From assembly GCA_030688365.1 (NCBI GenBank), contig JAUYIE010000018.1:1-64000 (forward strand): DNA of 64,000 bases, written 5' to 3'. Below are positions 33,872-43,382 of the stretch, in pieces. The translations under genes and the position numbers were made by a program. Below the pieces are notes generated by a model. That model was not told where the DNA came from, did not search any database, and saw only the letters and a list, made by a program, of their open reading frames with translations. The first letter of the stretch is position 1; every line of letters begins with the position of its first letter. The stretch is from a bacterium (GTDB lineage Bacteria; Patescibacteria; ABY1; JACQRZ01).

Positions 33872-35329
33872 TTAAATATCAGGATGGCGTGTATGCCAAT
33901 CCGTTAATGTTTGGTAGGCATACCCGACAGAAAGAATAGTTTGCTCATCAAAATGTTTACCAAAAATTTGCATGCCGATAGGAAGCTGCTGTCCATCTTC
34001 TTGTGCAAAACCGCAGGGGAGGGAAACAGCCGGGATGCCGGCTATATTTGCCGAAACAGTAAAAATATCCGCCAAATACATGGAAAGTGGGTCATCAGTT
34101 TTTTCACCAAATTTAAATGCAGGGGTCGGAGATGTCGGTGCAATCATGCAATCCACATCCTGAAATGCTTGGCTATAATCCTTGCGAATCATGCTACGTA
34201 CGAGTTGTGCTTGATTGTAATATTGATCTGCATACCCCGATGAAAGTACATACGTACCAAGCATGATGCGACGACGCACTTCAGCGCCCAGCCCTGTTTC
34301 ACGAGAAGAAAGATAGGTGTTCCACAGATCTTTGGCAGATGTATCGCGATAGCCATATCGTATCCCATCATAACGCGATATGTTTGCACATACTTCTGCC
34401 GGCATGATGATATAATACACAGCCAATGCATACGGAGCATGTGGTAATGAAACCTCAACGATCGTCGCGCCTGCAGATTTCAAGGTCTGTGATGCTTCGC
34501 GTATTGCCTTTTCTACACGAGGATCAAGTCCGTCAATAAAAAACTCTTTAGGAATACCAATGCGTAATCCTTTGACATCATGAGAAAGCTTTGTTGGCTC
34601 AATGACAGGACCTGCGTGCGCAGTGGTGGAATCATATGTATCACTACCGCGAATAGCGTCATAAACAATCGTCGCATCTTGTACTGTACGAGCAAATGAG
34701 CCAATCTGATCCAAAGAAGATGCCATGGCAATAGCACCGTATCGCGAAACTTGTCCGTAGGTAGGTTTGAGCCCGACAACACCACACAACCCTGCTGGCT
34801 GACGAATAGATCCGCCCGTGTCAGTCCCAAGCGCAAATACTGCTTCACCTGATGCGACGGCGACAGCTGATCCACCCGATGAACCACCAGGAACACGTGC
34901 TGTATCCCAAGGATTTTTTGACGGTCCATATGCCGAGTTTTCAGTTGATGATCCCATCGCAAATTCATCAAGATTTGTTTTTCCAATAATAATCGCACCG
35001 TGCTCTGCAAGTTTTTTCATGACTGTCGCGCTATAGGACGCTTTGTAATTTTCCAATATTTTGGATCCTGCCGTAGTGATGGTTCCTTGTATGAGAATAT
35101 TATCTTTTATTGCACCTGGGATGCCTTCCATTGGGTGAAGTGGGTGACCTTTGGAAATTTTTTCATCAACATTTTTTGCGTGCTCTAGCGCCGTGTCTTG
35201 ATGTAATGACAAAAACGCGTGCAGTGTATCATCATGCACGTCAATCGTTGCGAAAGATTCTTCCACTATTTCAGTGCAAGAGAACTCTTTGTCCTTATAC
35301 CCTTGCTGGATTTCTGAGATGGTTTTCAT
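33872..35329 (-). CDS. gatA: Aspartyl/glutamyl-tRNA amidotransferase subunit A
   Basis: A 485-residue amidase. The Lys-Ser-cisSer triad lies in GAIKDNIL and PGGSSGGSAVAVASGE with TDTGGSIRQPA following. It releases ammonia from glutamine for transamidation of misacylated Asp-tRNA-Asn or Glu-tRNA-Gln. It is 5 nt after gatC; gatB is not in the window. Confidence 0.97.
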   Translation of the reverse strand: MKTISEIQQGYKDKEFSCTEIVEESFATIDVHDDTLHAFLSLHQDTALEHAKNVDEKISKGHPLHPMEGIPGAIKDNILIQGTITTAGSKILENYKASYSATVMKKLAEHGAIIIGKTNLDEFAMGSSTENSAYGPSKNPWDTARVPGGSSGGSAVAVASGEAVFALGTDTGGSIRQPAGLCGVVGLKPTYGQVSRYGAIAMASSLDQIGSFARTVQDATIVYDAIRGSDTYDSTTAHAGPVIEPTKLSHDVKGLRIGIPKEFFIDGLDPRVEKAIREASQTLKSAGATIVEVSLPHAPYALAVYYIIMPAEVCANISRYDGIRYGYRDTSAKDLWNTYLSSRETGLGAEVRRRIMLGTYVLSSGYADQYYNQAQLVRSMIRKDYSQAFQDVDCMIAPTSPTPAFKFGEKTDDPLSMYLADIFTVSANIAGIPAVSLPCGFAQEDGQQLPIGMQIFGKHFDEQTILSVGYAYQTLTDWHTRHPDI

Positions 35330-35334
35330 ACGTA

Positions 35335-35625
35335 TTAAAAAATCTTTTTAACTGACAGCACATCGCCTTTCTTTTCTGGAAACTGATCAATGATCTCGGC
35401 TCGCTCCGTCTCATCAGTTGGCAGTGCTTCATCCGCGCGTGTAACTCCCGAAAGTCCTGGTACGTGATACTCGTACTCCACGCCTGTCGTATCAACCTTT
35501 TTGAGCATATCCACATACGCCAAAATAGAGCTCAATTGCCCTCCAAAACGTTCCTCTTCCTCTGGTTTGAGACCAATACGAGAAAGCTGTGCCAATTTGT
35601 TTGTTTCTTCACGAGAAAGTGCCAT
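35335..35625 (-). CDS. gatC: Amidotransferase subunit C
   Basis: A 96-residue protein with the typical helical N-terminus (LSREETNKLAQLSRIGLKPEEEERF), the middle ILAYVDMLKKVDT, and a C-terminal belt with LPTDETERAEII. GatC ties GatA and GatB together. Start ATG is preceded by TATAT, not by a Shine-Dalgarno. Confidence 0.92.
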   Translation of the reverse strand: MALSREETNKLAQLSRIGLKPEEEERFGGQLSSILAYVDMLKKVDTTGVEYEYHVPGLSGVTRADEALPTDETERAEIIDQFPEKKGDVLSVKKIF

Positions 35626-35659
35626 ATATATGGGTATATTATTTCAGCATTACCTTACC

Positions 35660-35977
35660 TTATTGACCCAAAAAAGGAAAGAGTACGGTACGAGATAAAA
35701 GAAGAAGATTTACCACAATACTAATACCCGCATATACGAGCATCAACGCAAATGCTTTAGAAAAACGCACTTCCAAAAGAACGACCAATATCAAACAAAA
35801 CGACAAAGATGCGACGAGTACGTCATACGCAACGCCAAAGTATGCAAATAATTCTAAAGGGATCACCATTAGTATCAGACGATACCATTTTAATTTTGTA
35901 CGCAAGAAACGATCCATCACACTAAGACCGAATGTGTTAATTACGATAGGAATAATATACAACCATGGGATCGTCAT
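35660..35977 (-). CDS. Small three-helix membrane hypothetical protein
   Basis: A 105-residue hydrophobic protein with segments near 5-20, 32-66 and 76-95. No recognisable motif. It is 4 nt downstream of ligA and 34 nt upstream of gatC, in the same direction, so it belongs to the same transcript. Function unknown. Confidence 0.6.
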   Translation of the reverse strand: MTIPWLYIIPIVINTFGLSVMDRFLRTKLKWYRLILMVIPLELFAYFGVAYDVLVASLSFCLILVVLLEVRFSKAFALMLVYAGISIVVNLLLLSRTVLFPFLGQ

Positions 35978-35981
35978 ATAG

Positions 35982-38060
35982 TTATGGTAATATTAATTTC
36001 AAAAATTCTTCTTCAGTAAGAATACGCACGCCAAGTTTTTTTGCTGTATCAAACTTTGATCCAGGGTTATCCCCTGCCACGACATAGTCTGTATTCACAC
36101 TTACTGTCGACGCCACATCTCCCCCTTGCTCGCGAACAGCTCTTTTTGCATCATCTCGCGTGAGCGTATCCAATGAGCCCGTCAATACAAATGTCGTCCC
36201 TTTCAAATCCTGTTTTTTTGCGTGGTGCGCTTTTTTTATAATCACACCGTTTTTTAACAATGATGCAACCTGATCCTTTTTTTTGTTATCATGGAAAAAA
36301 TCATAGACACTTGCCGCAACAATATCACCCACATCAGGTACTGCTTCCAGTTGTTCTTGCGTTGCGTTTCCCAACCTCTCCACTGTTCCAAAATTTTGCG
36401 CCAAGTCATATGCTGTTTCTTCTCCAACATGAACGATACCCAGTGCATACAAGAAACGAAAAAAATCTATTTCACGCGAAGTGTGTATCGCGTCAATAAG
36501 ATTTTGTGCTGATTTATCGGCAAAACGCTCTAAGGGCTCTATATCACCTTTAGTAAGGGTAAATAAGTCCGCTGGTGTACTGATAAGACCAGTGTTAATC
36601 AACTGCTCAATAATCTTTTCTCCCAGTCCATCAATATCAAACCCTTTCTTTGATACAAAATGTTTCATACCTGCCAACTCTTGTGCGAAACACTTTTTGT
36701 TGGAGCACGATATAGCGACTTTATCCTTTTGATGTACGATCGTCGACGAGCACACAGGACATTTTTTAGGAATGGAAATTGGTTTTTCATCCCCCGTGCG
36801 TAATGTTTTGACGACGTTGACAACTTTGGGAATAATATCACCAGCTTTTTCAATAATAACAGTATCGCCAATTTTTACCCCCAAACGATGAATCTCGTCA
36901 ATATTGTGGAGTGTTGCGTGTGTCACTGTAGTACCCGCAACCAAGACAGGACGCAGATGCGCAACAGGTGTTAATGTGGCAGTTCGCCCTACTTGAAATA
37001 TAACATCTTGCACAACTGTTGTCGCTTGTTGCGCCGGAAACTTATAGGCCACACTTCCACGCGGAGTTTTTCCTACCACCCCCAGCCGTCCATATAATGC
37101 ATTGTCATTCACGGTCACCACAATCCCATCTGTCCAATAATCAAACTTTTCTCTTTTTTTTATGACGTGAGCATGGAATGATTCTACATCAAGAAGTGTA
37201 ACACATTGCGCATACATAGGGTTTATTTTTACTCCCAACAATCTCAAAAAATCATGCACTTGCGCATGCGTATGCAATCCAAAGCGATCTTCATTCATGA
37301 GCGAATAGCCAAAAAAATCCAAATGACGACTGGCAACAATACGGGGATCCAACTGACGAATCGTTCCCGCTGCGACATTACGGGGATTTGCAAACGGTGG
37401 CAAATTCTTTTTTTCTTGTTCTTTATTGATGCGCGCAAATGTCTTTTTACCCATAAACACCTCACCTCGTATTTCTATTGTACCTGTAAGTGAGGTCAAT
37501 TTTTTAAGAAACGTTTGTTGATCAATATGACCATGATGAGTTTTTAAAAAAACATCTATTTCTTTTTTGTCCGGACGACGAAGCTGTAGAGGGATAGAAT
37601 CAATTGTCTTCAGATTTTGTGTTACGTCTTCCCCTGTTTTCCCATCACCACGAGTGGATCCTCGCACCAACATCCCATCGTCATATTCCAATGACACTGC
37701 CAACCCATCCATCTTTATTTCTACAAAAAAATCCAATGTATGGCGAGGTACCAGCTTTGCCACTCGTGTTTGCCAATCTTCCATTTCCTCAAAAGAAAAA
37801 ACGTCTTCAATAGAAAGCATTGGAGTGACATGTGCGACTTTTGCAAATTTTGTAAGTGTCATACCACCAACGCGTTGTGTGGGAGAGCTGGAGATAATCA
37901 ACGATGGAAATTGTTGTTCAATAGTGTATAGTTCGTGTTTAAGTGAATCCAATGCCGCATCAGAAATCTCTTGTTTATCAAGCACATGATAGAGATACCG
38001 ATGATGTTCAATCGTTTCACGTAATTTTTTTATGCGTACTTCCGCCTCTTTTTTGGTCAT
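35982..38060 (-). CDS. ligA: NAD-dependent DNA ligase LigA
   Basis: A 692-residue replicative ligase. Domain order is complete: Ia NAD-binding helix, nucleotidyltransferase with the AMP-accepting lysine in EIKMDGLAVSLEY, OB fold, Cys4 zinc (CPVC...CSNKKC), helix-hairpin-helix repeats, and a C-terminal BRCT domain (KGTTFVLTGSLDTL). It is 12 nt after the pilX-like gene. Confidence 0.97.
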   Translation of the reverse strand: MTKKEAEVRIKKLRETIEHHRYLYHVLDKQEISDAALDSLKHELYTIEQQFPSLIISSSPTQRVGGMTLTKFAKVAHVTPMLSIEDVFSFEEMEDWQTRVAKLVPRHTLDFFVEIKMDGLAVSLEYDDGMLVRGSTRGDGKTGEDVTQNLKTIDSIPLQLRRPDKKEIDVFLKTHHGHIDQQTFLKKLTSLTGTIEIRGEVFMGKKTFARINKEQEKKNLPPFANPRNVAAGTIRQLDPRIVASRHLDFFGYSLMNEDRFGLHTHAQVHDFLRLLGVKINPMYAQCVTLLDVESFHAHVIKKREKFDYWTDGIVVTVNDNALYGRLGVVGKTPRGSVAYKFPAQQATTVVQDVIFQVGRTATLTPVAHLRPVLVAGTTVTHATLHNIDEIHRLGVKIGDTVIIEKAGDIIPKVVNVVKTLRTGDEKPISIPKKCPVCSSTIVHQKDKVAISCSNKKCFAQELAGMKHFVSKKGFDIDGLGEKIIEQLINTGLISTPADLFTLTKGDIEPLERFADKSAQNLIDAIHTSREIDFFRFLYALGIVHVGEETAYDLAQNFGTVERLGNATQEQLEAVPDVGDIVAASVYDFFHDNKKKDQVASLLKNGVIIKKAHHAKKQDLKGTTFVLTGSLDTLTRDDAKRAVREQGGDVASTVSVNTDYVVAGDNPGSKFDTAKKLGVRILTEEEFLKLILP

Positions 38061-38072
38061 ACCTATACGTAA

Positions 38073-38954
38073 TTATTTCTGAACAACTGCCTCGCTAAAG
38101 AGAACGTAGTTAAAAAGCGATGATATACCTGATTGCGCCGGGAGTGTGATATGCAATTGCTGACGAACTCCCTGATAGTCTGCCTGTGGGGCGATTGTAT
38201 ACATATTACTCATCGCAACAGCAGAACCAGTACCGCTATCACCGTCGTAAAATTCTATATTCACTCCATAAAGATCACAGTACAACGAAGTAATCTGCAA
38301 CACCATTGGTTTGTCCTGACCCAACAAAGAATCAGCTAAATCTGGATTAACAGTGACATCGTTAAATATCACTTGCGCAGGCGCGCCTTCAGAAGGCGTT
38401 TTTACATATTCTTTTATATTACTAATTTTTGCAAAACTATCGTCCCATTGGACACTGCTGTCTCCTGTCCATGTGGCAGCTCTCGCCTGTATCCAGGGTG
38501 CAACTGTATCCTCGGGATCACACGTACCTTGATTTTCCCATGACACTTTCATTGATTGAATATCGGTAACTGATGTGTATCCGTTATCAAAATAAAGAGG
38601 AACAACGATTGATTGGTATTTTCCCAAACGAGTAAGACGCAAAATATCAGAACTAGTTTTAAATGTTTCACTGGTATCTAACACCCACGTAGCATCTTTG
38701 CCATTTATTGCAATAGTATCAGTTGTAGGATTTGGAGTGGTCGCACCCAATTGTCTGATCTGATACATTGTGCGTTCGGCCGCTGTCTCTGCGGTATAAT
38801 ACGCGACAATCGAACTGTCCACATTTCTCGCCTGTCTTAAGGAATTGACCGCGTAAATAGCAAATTCAACCGAAGCAACTAAAATGCCAGCAGTGAGAAT
38901 GATTGCCATTACTACGACTGATCCTGATTGATTTTTTTTGAGAGTATACAACAT
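38073..38954 (-). CDS. PilX-like pilus-associated protein
   Basis: A 293-residue protein with one N-terminal hydrophobic helix (QSGSVVVMAIILTAGILV), followed by a tract AYYTAETAAERTMYQIR as in PilX-type minor pilins. The Glu5 of canonical prepilins is missing. It is third in a run of three pilin-like genes with 1- and 8-nt gaps, so it is probably a minor pilus or pseudopilus component. Confidence 0.7.
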   Translation of the reverse strand: MLYTLKKNQSGSVVVMAIILTAGILVASVEFAIYAVNSLRQARNVDSSIVAYYTAETAAERTMYQIRQLGATTPNPTTDTIAINGKDATWVLDTSETFKTSSDILRLTRLGKYQSIVVPLYFDNGYTSVTDIQSMKVSWENQGTCDPEDTVAPWIQARAATWTGDSSVQWDDSFAKISNIKEYVKTPSEGAPAQVIFNDVTVNPDLADSLLGQDKPMVLQITSLYCDLYGVNIEFYDGDSGTGSAVAMSNMYTIAPQADYQGVRQQLHITLPAQSGISSLFNYVLFSEAVVQK

Positions 38955-38955
38955 A

Positions 38956-39600
38956 TTATCGACGATATTCGCGCGTAGTGATTAACGTTTGTAAAAACAT
39001 AGGGATCTTCACATCAGTTTGACGCACTCGTCCGGTACCTTTGACAACAATGCGTACTCGAGGCTGTTGATGTGCATTATACATACCAGTATCAGTATCA
39101 ATTTCAAATGGGTCAACGGTTGGCAAGATATAAAACTTTAAATATTCTACCGATACGCCATCCCCGGTCAGTGAATGCCATGTACTGTCATCATCTGAAA
39201 TAAGTAAACAATTTTTTGTTTCCGGATTTGTTTCCGTGTCTACACAATCGCCTGCTGTACCGTCTCCTTTTTTAAACCACAAAGATGTTCCATCAAAAGA
39301 ACGCACGGCAAGTATATTGGCAGCGCCACTATCAGGATCAATATCAGCTGGATGTGCTTGATAATAGGCATAGTCAATTCCACCGTCACGCACGTCATCG
39401 GTAATACGATTAATGCTAAAACGCAAATTGTCTTGAAGATTTTCCATAGATGCGGCAGTGCGTTGTGCACGTTGCGCAAGAGAAAATAAATCCAACAGAG
39501 CAACGACAACAACGACAAATATAAACGTCGCAACCATCATCTCAATCAAAGTAAAACCTGATCTGCTGTTTTGAATATTTTGTTTGTGTGTGTGAAACAT
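38956..39600 (-). CDS. Type IV prepilin-like protein (PilW-like)
   Basis: A 214-residue protein with a canonical class III signal, SGFTLIEMMVA, cleaved after Gly with Phe and Glu5 present, then a long hydrophobic helix and a soluble domain (LRFSINRITDDVRDGG). It would be processed by prepilin peptidase and assembled into a type IV pilus or competence pseudopilus. Confidence 0.85.
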   Translation of the reverse strand: MFHTHKQNIQNSRSGFTLIEMMVATFIFVVVVVALLDLFSLAQRAQRTAASMENLQDNLRFSINRITDDVRDGGIDYAYYQAHPADIDPDSGAANILAVRSFDGTSLWFKKGDGTAGDCVDTETNPETKNCLLISDDDSTWHSLTGDGVSVEYLKFYILPTVDPFEIDTDTGMYNAHQQPRVRIVVKGTGRVRQTDVKIPMFLQTLITTREYRR

Positions 39601-39608
39601 ATTGTGTG

Positions 39609-40220
39609 CTATCGCCAGTTATAAAGACGATCAACCAATGTTGTATTTTTTTCTTGACCAAAATGAAGCCATGAAACTGTGGCGGTAATATCCATCCCAA
39701 TACGTGTTTCATCAGATATAGAGCATCCGCCCTCTTCAATGGATTCAGTTTCTTGAACAGTATTAAAACAAATCGGTTTTGTTGTAACAGAACGAGAAAA
39801 TCGTGTCTCGTCTCCGGAAATACCAAAAACATTGGTGTCAGGATCACGAGACAGGAGGAGAGGAGGACATAGTTCACCAGTCGGTGCAGAAAACGTCAGA
39901 CCACCTATGCCGTCCAGTTCGCCACACCCCATGGTATTACCAATCCCTAATCCATCGTCCCATAAGACTTCTGCCGGTTCAGTTTGTCCTTCTTCTATCG
40001 GCATTTGCAATGAACTGATAAAATTGGTATCGCGTCTAGCTCGAATCTCTTCAATCGCTTCCCGTGCAAGTTGTGTTGCAACAAGACGATCTGATCCAAA
40101 GCGTTCAGTGTTAACATTACTTTGTGCCAACGCCAATACCCCCAACATACCGGTCAACATGACAATGATGGCAATAAGCACTTCTATGATAGTCTGGCCT
40201 TGTTGATTGGGGATACGCAT
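39609..40220 (-). CDS. Type IV prepilin-like protein (PilV-like)
   Basis: A 203-residue protein beginning MRIPNQQGQTIIEVLIAI: Gly-Gln cleavage site with Glu5, then helix LTGMLGVLALAQSN and AREAIEEIRARRD, as in PilV/PilI minor pilins. The frame opens at 40247 but Met 40220 gives the usual short leader and clears scpA by 10 nt. Confidence 0.82.
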   Translation of the reverse strand: MRIPNQQGQTIIEVLIAIIVMLTGMLGVLALAQSNVNTERFGSDRLVATQLAREAIEEIRARRDTNFISSLQMPIEEGQTEPAEVLWDDGLGIGNTMGCGELDGIGGLTFSAPTGELCPPLLLSRDPDTNVFGISGDETRFSRSVTTKPICFNTVQETESIEEGGCSISDETRIGMDITATVSWLHFGQEKNTTLVDRLYNWR

Positions 40221-40230
40221 GTGATAAAAC

Positions 40231-40932
40231 TTATGATATGGAAACAATACTTATATCATGTGAAATGGATGTTTGCGATATGACCGCCACTTGTTGTTTC
40301 ACCAATTCTAAGATTGCAAGAAATTGGACGATCACTTCGGTCTTTGACTGTGCATTTCTTATTAAATCTTGAAACTGAAATGAGGCATGTTGATCCAAAC
40401 GGGATTTCAAACGTGAAATCGTCTCTTGCAAGTTTATCTGTGGATCAATGACGATACGTCGTACCGGCGGTCGGACTTCCATACGGTCTATTACCTGACC
40501 ACACACATCCGCAATAGTGTGTGCTGTAACACTTGGCGGAGGAAAAAATCCTGAAACGCGTGCATGTCTCACCACTGGTTTAAAAAACGATACATTTCCG
40601 TGTGACAAGATTTCTTTCAACATCTTAGCTGCATCTGCAAACTCTTTGTAAATCTTCAATTGGCGTGCAAGTAAATCAATATCCTCCTCTTCTTCGGGTG
40701 TTAATAAAGGTAAGAGTGCTCTGGATTTTATCAAAATCAGCCGACTCGCGACGACTAAAAAATCCGCAAGCTCGTCTACATGTATCTCGCTCGCAAGATT
40801 TTTGATAGACACCAAATACTGCTCCGTCACTTGTGCTAAAGAAATCTCGGTAATATCAAGATCCTTTTCAGTGATGAGCTGTAACAACAAATCCAACGGA
40901 CCCTCAAATTGTTCCACTTTGACTGAAAGCAT
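40231..40932 (-). CDS. scpA: Segregation and condensation protein ScpA
   Basis: A 233-residue kleisin of the SMC complex. Family N-terminus FEGPLDLLLQLI, then YLVSIKNL, ELADFLVVASRLILIKSRALLP, an acidic linker, and a C-terminal winged helix ending FLAILELVKQQ. It bridges SMC heads and recruits ScpB. It leads the run into the pilin genes; scpB is not in view. Confidence 0.93.
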   Translation of the reverse strand: MLSVKVEQFEGPLDLLLQLITEKDLDITEISLAQVTEQYLVSIKNLASEIHVDELADFLVVASRLILIKSRALLPLLTPEEEEDIDLLARQLKIYKEFADAAKMLKEILSHGNVSFFKPVVRHARVSGFFPPPSVTAHTIADVCGQVIDRMEVRPPVRRIVIDPQINLQETISRLKSRLDQHASFQFQDLIRNAQSKTEVIVQFLAILELVKQQVAVISQTSISHDISIVSIS

Positions 40933-40971
40933 ATAAAAAACCCCTTAGGGATGTTTCCTCTCATCACATGT

Positions 40972-40999
40972 ATTGTACCATTTCAAAAGATTTTTGGAA
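40972..40999 (-). promoter_or_regulatory. Extended -10 promoter of scpA
   Basis: TGG followed by TACAAT (40977-40972) with a weak TTCCAA 16 nt upstream. The expected start is near 40965, 33 nt before the scpA ATG. Confidence 0.4.
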
Positions 41000-41027
41000 A
41001 AGCCATATAACAACAGGCAACTCTATG

Positions 41028-41057
41028 TTGTCAAGACATCCTTATGGAGAGTATAAT
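41028..41057 (+). promoter_or_regulatory. Promoter of the 136-residue orphan gene
   Basis: TTGTCA (41028-41033), an 18-nt spacer and consensus TATAAT (41052-41057). Confidence 0.65.
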
Positions 41058-41102
41058 AAAGTATAGTTATCTACATGGAAGTACTTTTACAAAGGAGGAC
41101 TT

Positions 41103-41513
41103 ATGGACGCCCATTTTTTATACGATGTGTTAAACCTCATTCGTGGGTATATAACCACACTTTATAAACAGAAAACTTCATCCAGATTTATTGGTGAGTC
41201 CCAACGATGGAGTATATGGACAAATAACGACCTCGATATGTGCTATATACACAATTGGATTTTTTCTAGCACTATACAGGAATCAATCATATTCAGACTT
41301 AAAGAAAAAAATATTACTCTCACTTTTTATAGAGCAGGTTCCCTTGAAATACAAATAGAGAAACACAATGAAGAAATCATATATTTATCGTTTGATGAAC
41401 TTCAAGAAAATTCAAAAAAAATCTGTAGATCACTCATCTCGTTTGCGAGGTCTGCATCACAACGCTCCTTCAAAAAAGCACGCGTAGTAGATGCACAAAC
41501 TGCGCCATATTGA
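41103..41513 (+). CDS. Hypothetical protein with strong ribosome binding site
   Basis: A 136-residue soluble protein rich in Ile, Tyr and Trp early (RWSIWTNNDLDMCYIHNW) with beta-type alternation in the middle and a basic helical C-terminus. No family recognised. It is preceded by AAAGGAGG with 6-nt spacing and a consensus -10, the clearest expression signals of the window, and it stands alone between two minus-strand units. A hairpin TTGCAATA/TATTGCAA follows the stop. Confidence 0.6.
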   Translation: MDAHFLYDVLNLIRGYITTLYKQKTSSRFIGESQRWSIWTNNDLDMCYIHNWIFSSTIQESIIFRLKEKNITLTFYRAGSLEIQIEKHNEEIIYLSFDELQENSKKICRSLISFARSASQRSFKKARVVDAQTAPY

Positions 41514-41559
41514 TTGCAATAAACTATTGCAAAAAATTTAAATGGCGTCTTTTTTTGTC

Positions 41560-43323
41560 CTAAACCTTTTTTACAATATTGATCCCCAGCTCCTTGAGCT
41601 GTTTCTCATCCACGGTAGATGGTGACCCAAGCATGAGGTCTTGCGCGTTACCGTTTTTTGGAAAAGCATAAATATCACGAATGTTTGGCAGATCAAAGAG
41701 TACCATCAATATACGATCAAGCCCGGGGGCGATACCGCCATGAGGAGGCGCGCCGTATTCAAACGCTTTGATCATGTGCCCAAACTTTTTATCGACATCC
41801 TCCTTGGAATACCCAACCAACTCAAAGGCCTTGTACATTATTTCAGGTTTATGATTTCGTATGGCACCAGAACTTATTTCATAGCCATTACAAACTAAAT
41901 CATATTGATTTGCAGTGATCTCAAGTGGGTCCCTTGTCTCAAGAGCTTCCATCCCCCCATCAGGCATTGAAAATGGATTATGTGAAAAGTCCACCTTACC
42001 TTCATCGGTGATCTCATACATAGGAAAATCAGTCACCCATAGCCACGATGCCTTTTTTGGATCTTTGAGTCCTAGACGCTCTCCACATTCGCCACGAACA
42101 GCACCTAGAGACTTACTGGCGGTCAAAAGAGTATCAGCGCCAAAAAATACAATATCACCTTTTTGCGCATTGACGGTCTTTGTCACCGCCTCAATTTCTG
42201 CGGGTGTCATGAATTTCAAAATTGGCGAGCGAGGTTTATCCTCATAAATGATATATGCAAGTCCTTTCGCGCCTTTTTCACGCGCGACTTCAGTCAGACT
42301 ATCAATCTCACTACGAGAAAATTTTGCCCCATCGTCTATCTTGAGTGCATTTACTATTCCATTTTTGAGTGCAAGCGCATCTTTGAAAACTTTAAACTCT
42401 GATTGCGCGACTATCTCGCTAATATCCACAATCTCAAATTCAAATCGTAAATCTGGCTTATCACTACCATATTTTTTCATCGCATCCCAATATGAAATCC
42501 GAGGAAACGGCGCTTCTACGATTTCTTTGTCAGAAAATGTCTTTGTCAAATCAATCATCAACGGTTCTACCATATTCCACACATCTTCTTGTGTCACAAA
42601 CGACATCTCCAAATCAATTTGATAAAAATCCCCCGGATGACGATCAGCGCGAGCATCCTCATCACGAAAACATGGCGCGATTTGGAAATACCGATCAAGA
42701 CCGGCAACCATCAAAAGTTGTTTAAATTGTTGTGGCGCTTGTGGCAATGCGTAAAACTTCCCCGGATGCGCTCGTGAGGGCACCAAAAAATCACGCGCAC
42801 CTTCCGGTGAAGAGTTGGCTAGTATCGGCGTCTGGACTTCTATAAAATCATTTTTATGAAAATATTCGCGGACATGAGTGATGAGACGATCACGATCTGC
42901 CATGATTTTTTGTAAGCGTGCATCACGAAGATCAAGATAGCGATAGGTCAGACGTAGTTCTTCATTCACGCTGGTATTCCCTATTTCAAATGGTGGTGTC
43001 TGTGCTCGGCTCAATATCTCAAGATCGGTCGTCATGAGCTCCACTTCACCCGTCGTCATGTGTTTATTGACCATGTCTTCCGGTCGTGCGACGACAGTGC
43101 CGGTCACTTGTATTACAAACTCCGCGCGAAGCTCTTCCGCCAGTTTCCATGCTTCAGGATTTTTTTCAGGATTGAATGTAATCTGGGTAATACCATATCG
43201 ATCACGAAGATCAATGAATATAAGACCGCCATGATCGCGACGGGCATGCACCCATCCGGCAAGCATTATTTCGCTCCCAACGTCTTTTTTTGTTATTTGG
43301 CCACATGTGTGAGTCCTATACAT
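41560..43323 (-). CDS. aspS: Aspartyl-tRNA synthetase, probably non-discriminating
   Basis: A 587-residue bacterial-type class IIb synthetase. OB-fold anticodon domain (1-110), class II motif 2 FRDEDARADRHPGDFYQIDLEMSF, bacterial insertion domain, motif 3 GLDRILMVLFD. The anticodon domain has RRDHGG with His at position 31; His31 is the residue reported for Pseudomonas AspRS that also charges tRNA-Asn, whereas strictly discriminating enzymes have Leu. With gatA/gatC present this suggests Asp-tRNA-Asn formation. Own promoter at 43354-43382. Confidence 0.96.
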   Translation of the reverse strand: MYRTHTCGQITKKDVGSEIMLAGWVHARRDHGGLIFIDLRDRYGITQITFNPEKNPEAWKLAEELRAEFVIQVTGTVVARPEDMVNKHMTTGEVELMTTDLEILSRAQTPPFEIGNTSVNEELRLTYRYLDLRDARLQKIMADRDRLITHVREYFHKNDFIEVQTPILANSSPEGARDFLVPSRAHPGKFYALPQAPQQFKQLLMVAGLDRYFQIAPCFRDEDARADRHPGDFYQIDLEMSFVTQEDVWNMVEPLMIDLTKTFSDKEIVEAPFPRISYWDAMKKYGSDKPDLRFEFEIVDISEIVAQSEFKVFKDALALKNGIVNALKIDDGAKFSRSEIDSLTEVAREKGAKGLAYIIYEDKPRSPILKFMTPAEIEAVTKTVNAQKGDIVFFGADTLLTASKSLGAVRGECGERLGLKDPKKASWLWVTDFPMYEITDEGKVDFSHNPFSMPDGGMEALETRDPLEITANQYDLVCNGYEISSGAIRNHKPEIMYKAFELVGYSKEDVDKKFGHMIKAFEYGAPPHGGIAPGLDRILMVLFDLPNIRDIYAFPKNGNAQDLMLGSPSTVDEKQLKELGINIVKKV

Positions 43324-43353
43324 ACCTAAAAGGGTTATCGTTTATATGTCCGT

Positions 43354-43382
43354 AGTATAGGGAATTTATTGATTTTTATCAA
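43354..43382 (-). promoter_or_regulatory. Promoter of aspS
   Basis: TTGATA (43382-43377), a 17-nt spacer, TATACT (43359-43354). The -35 box overlaps the stop codon of the coiled-coil gene. Expected leader about 24 nt. Confidence 0.75.

Noticed and set aside
41514..41559. Intrinsic terminator between the orphan gene and aspS
   Set aside because: The TTGCAATA/TATTGCAA hairpin is followed by A, not T, on the plus strand, and the later T run is separated by 20 nt.
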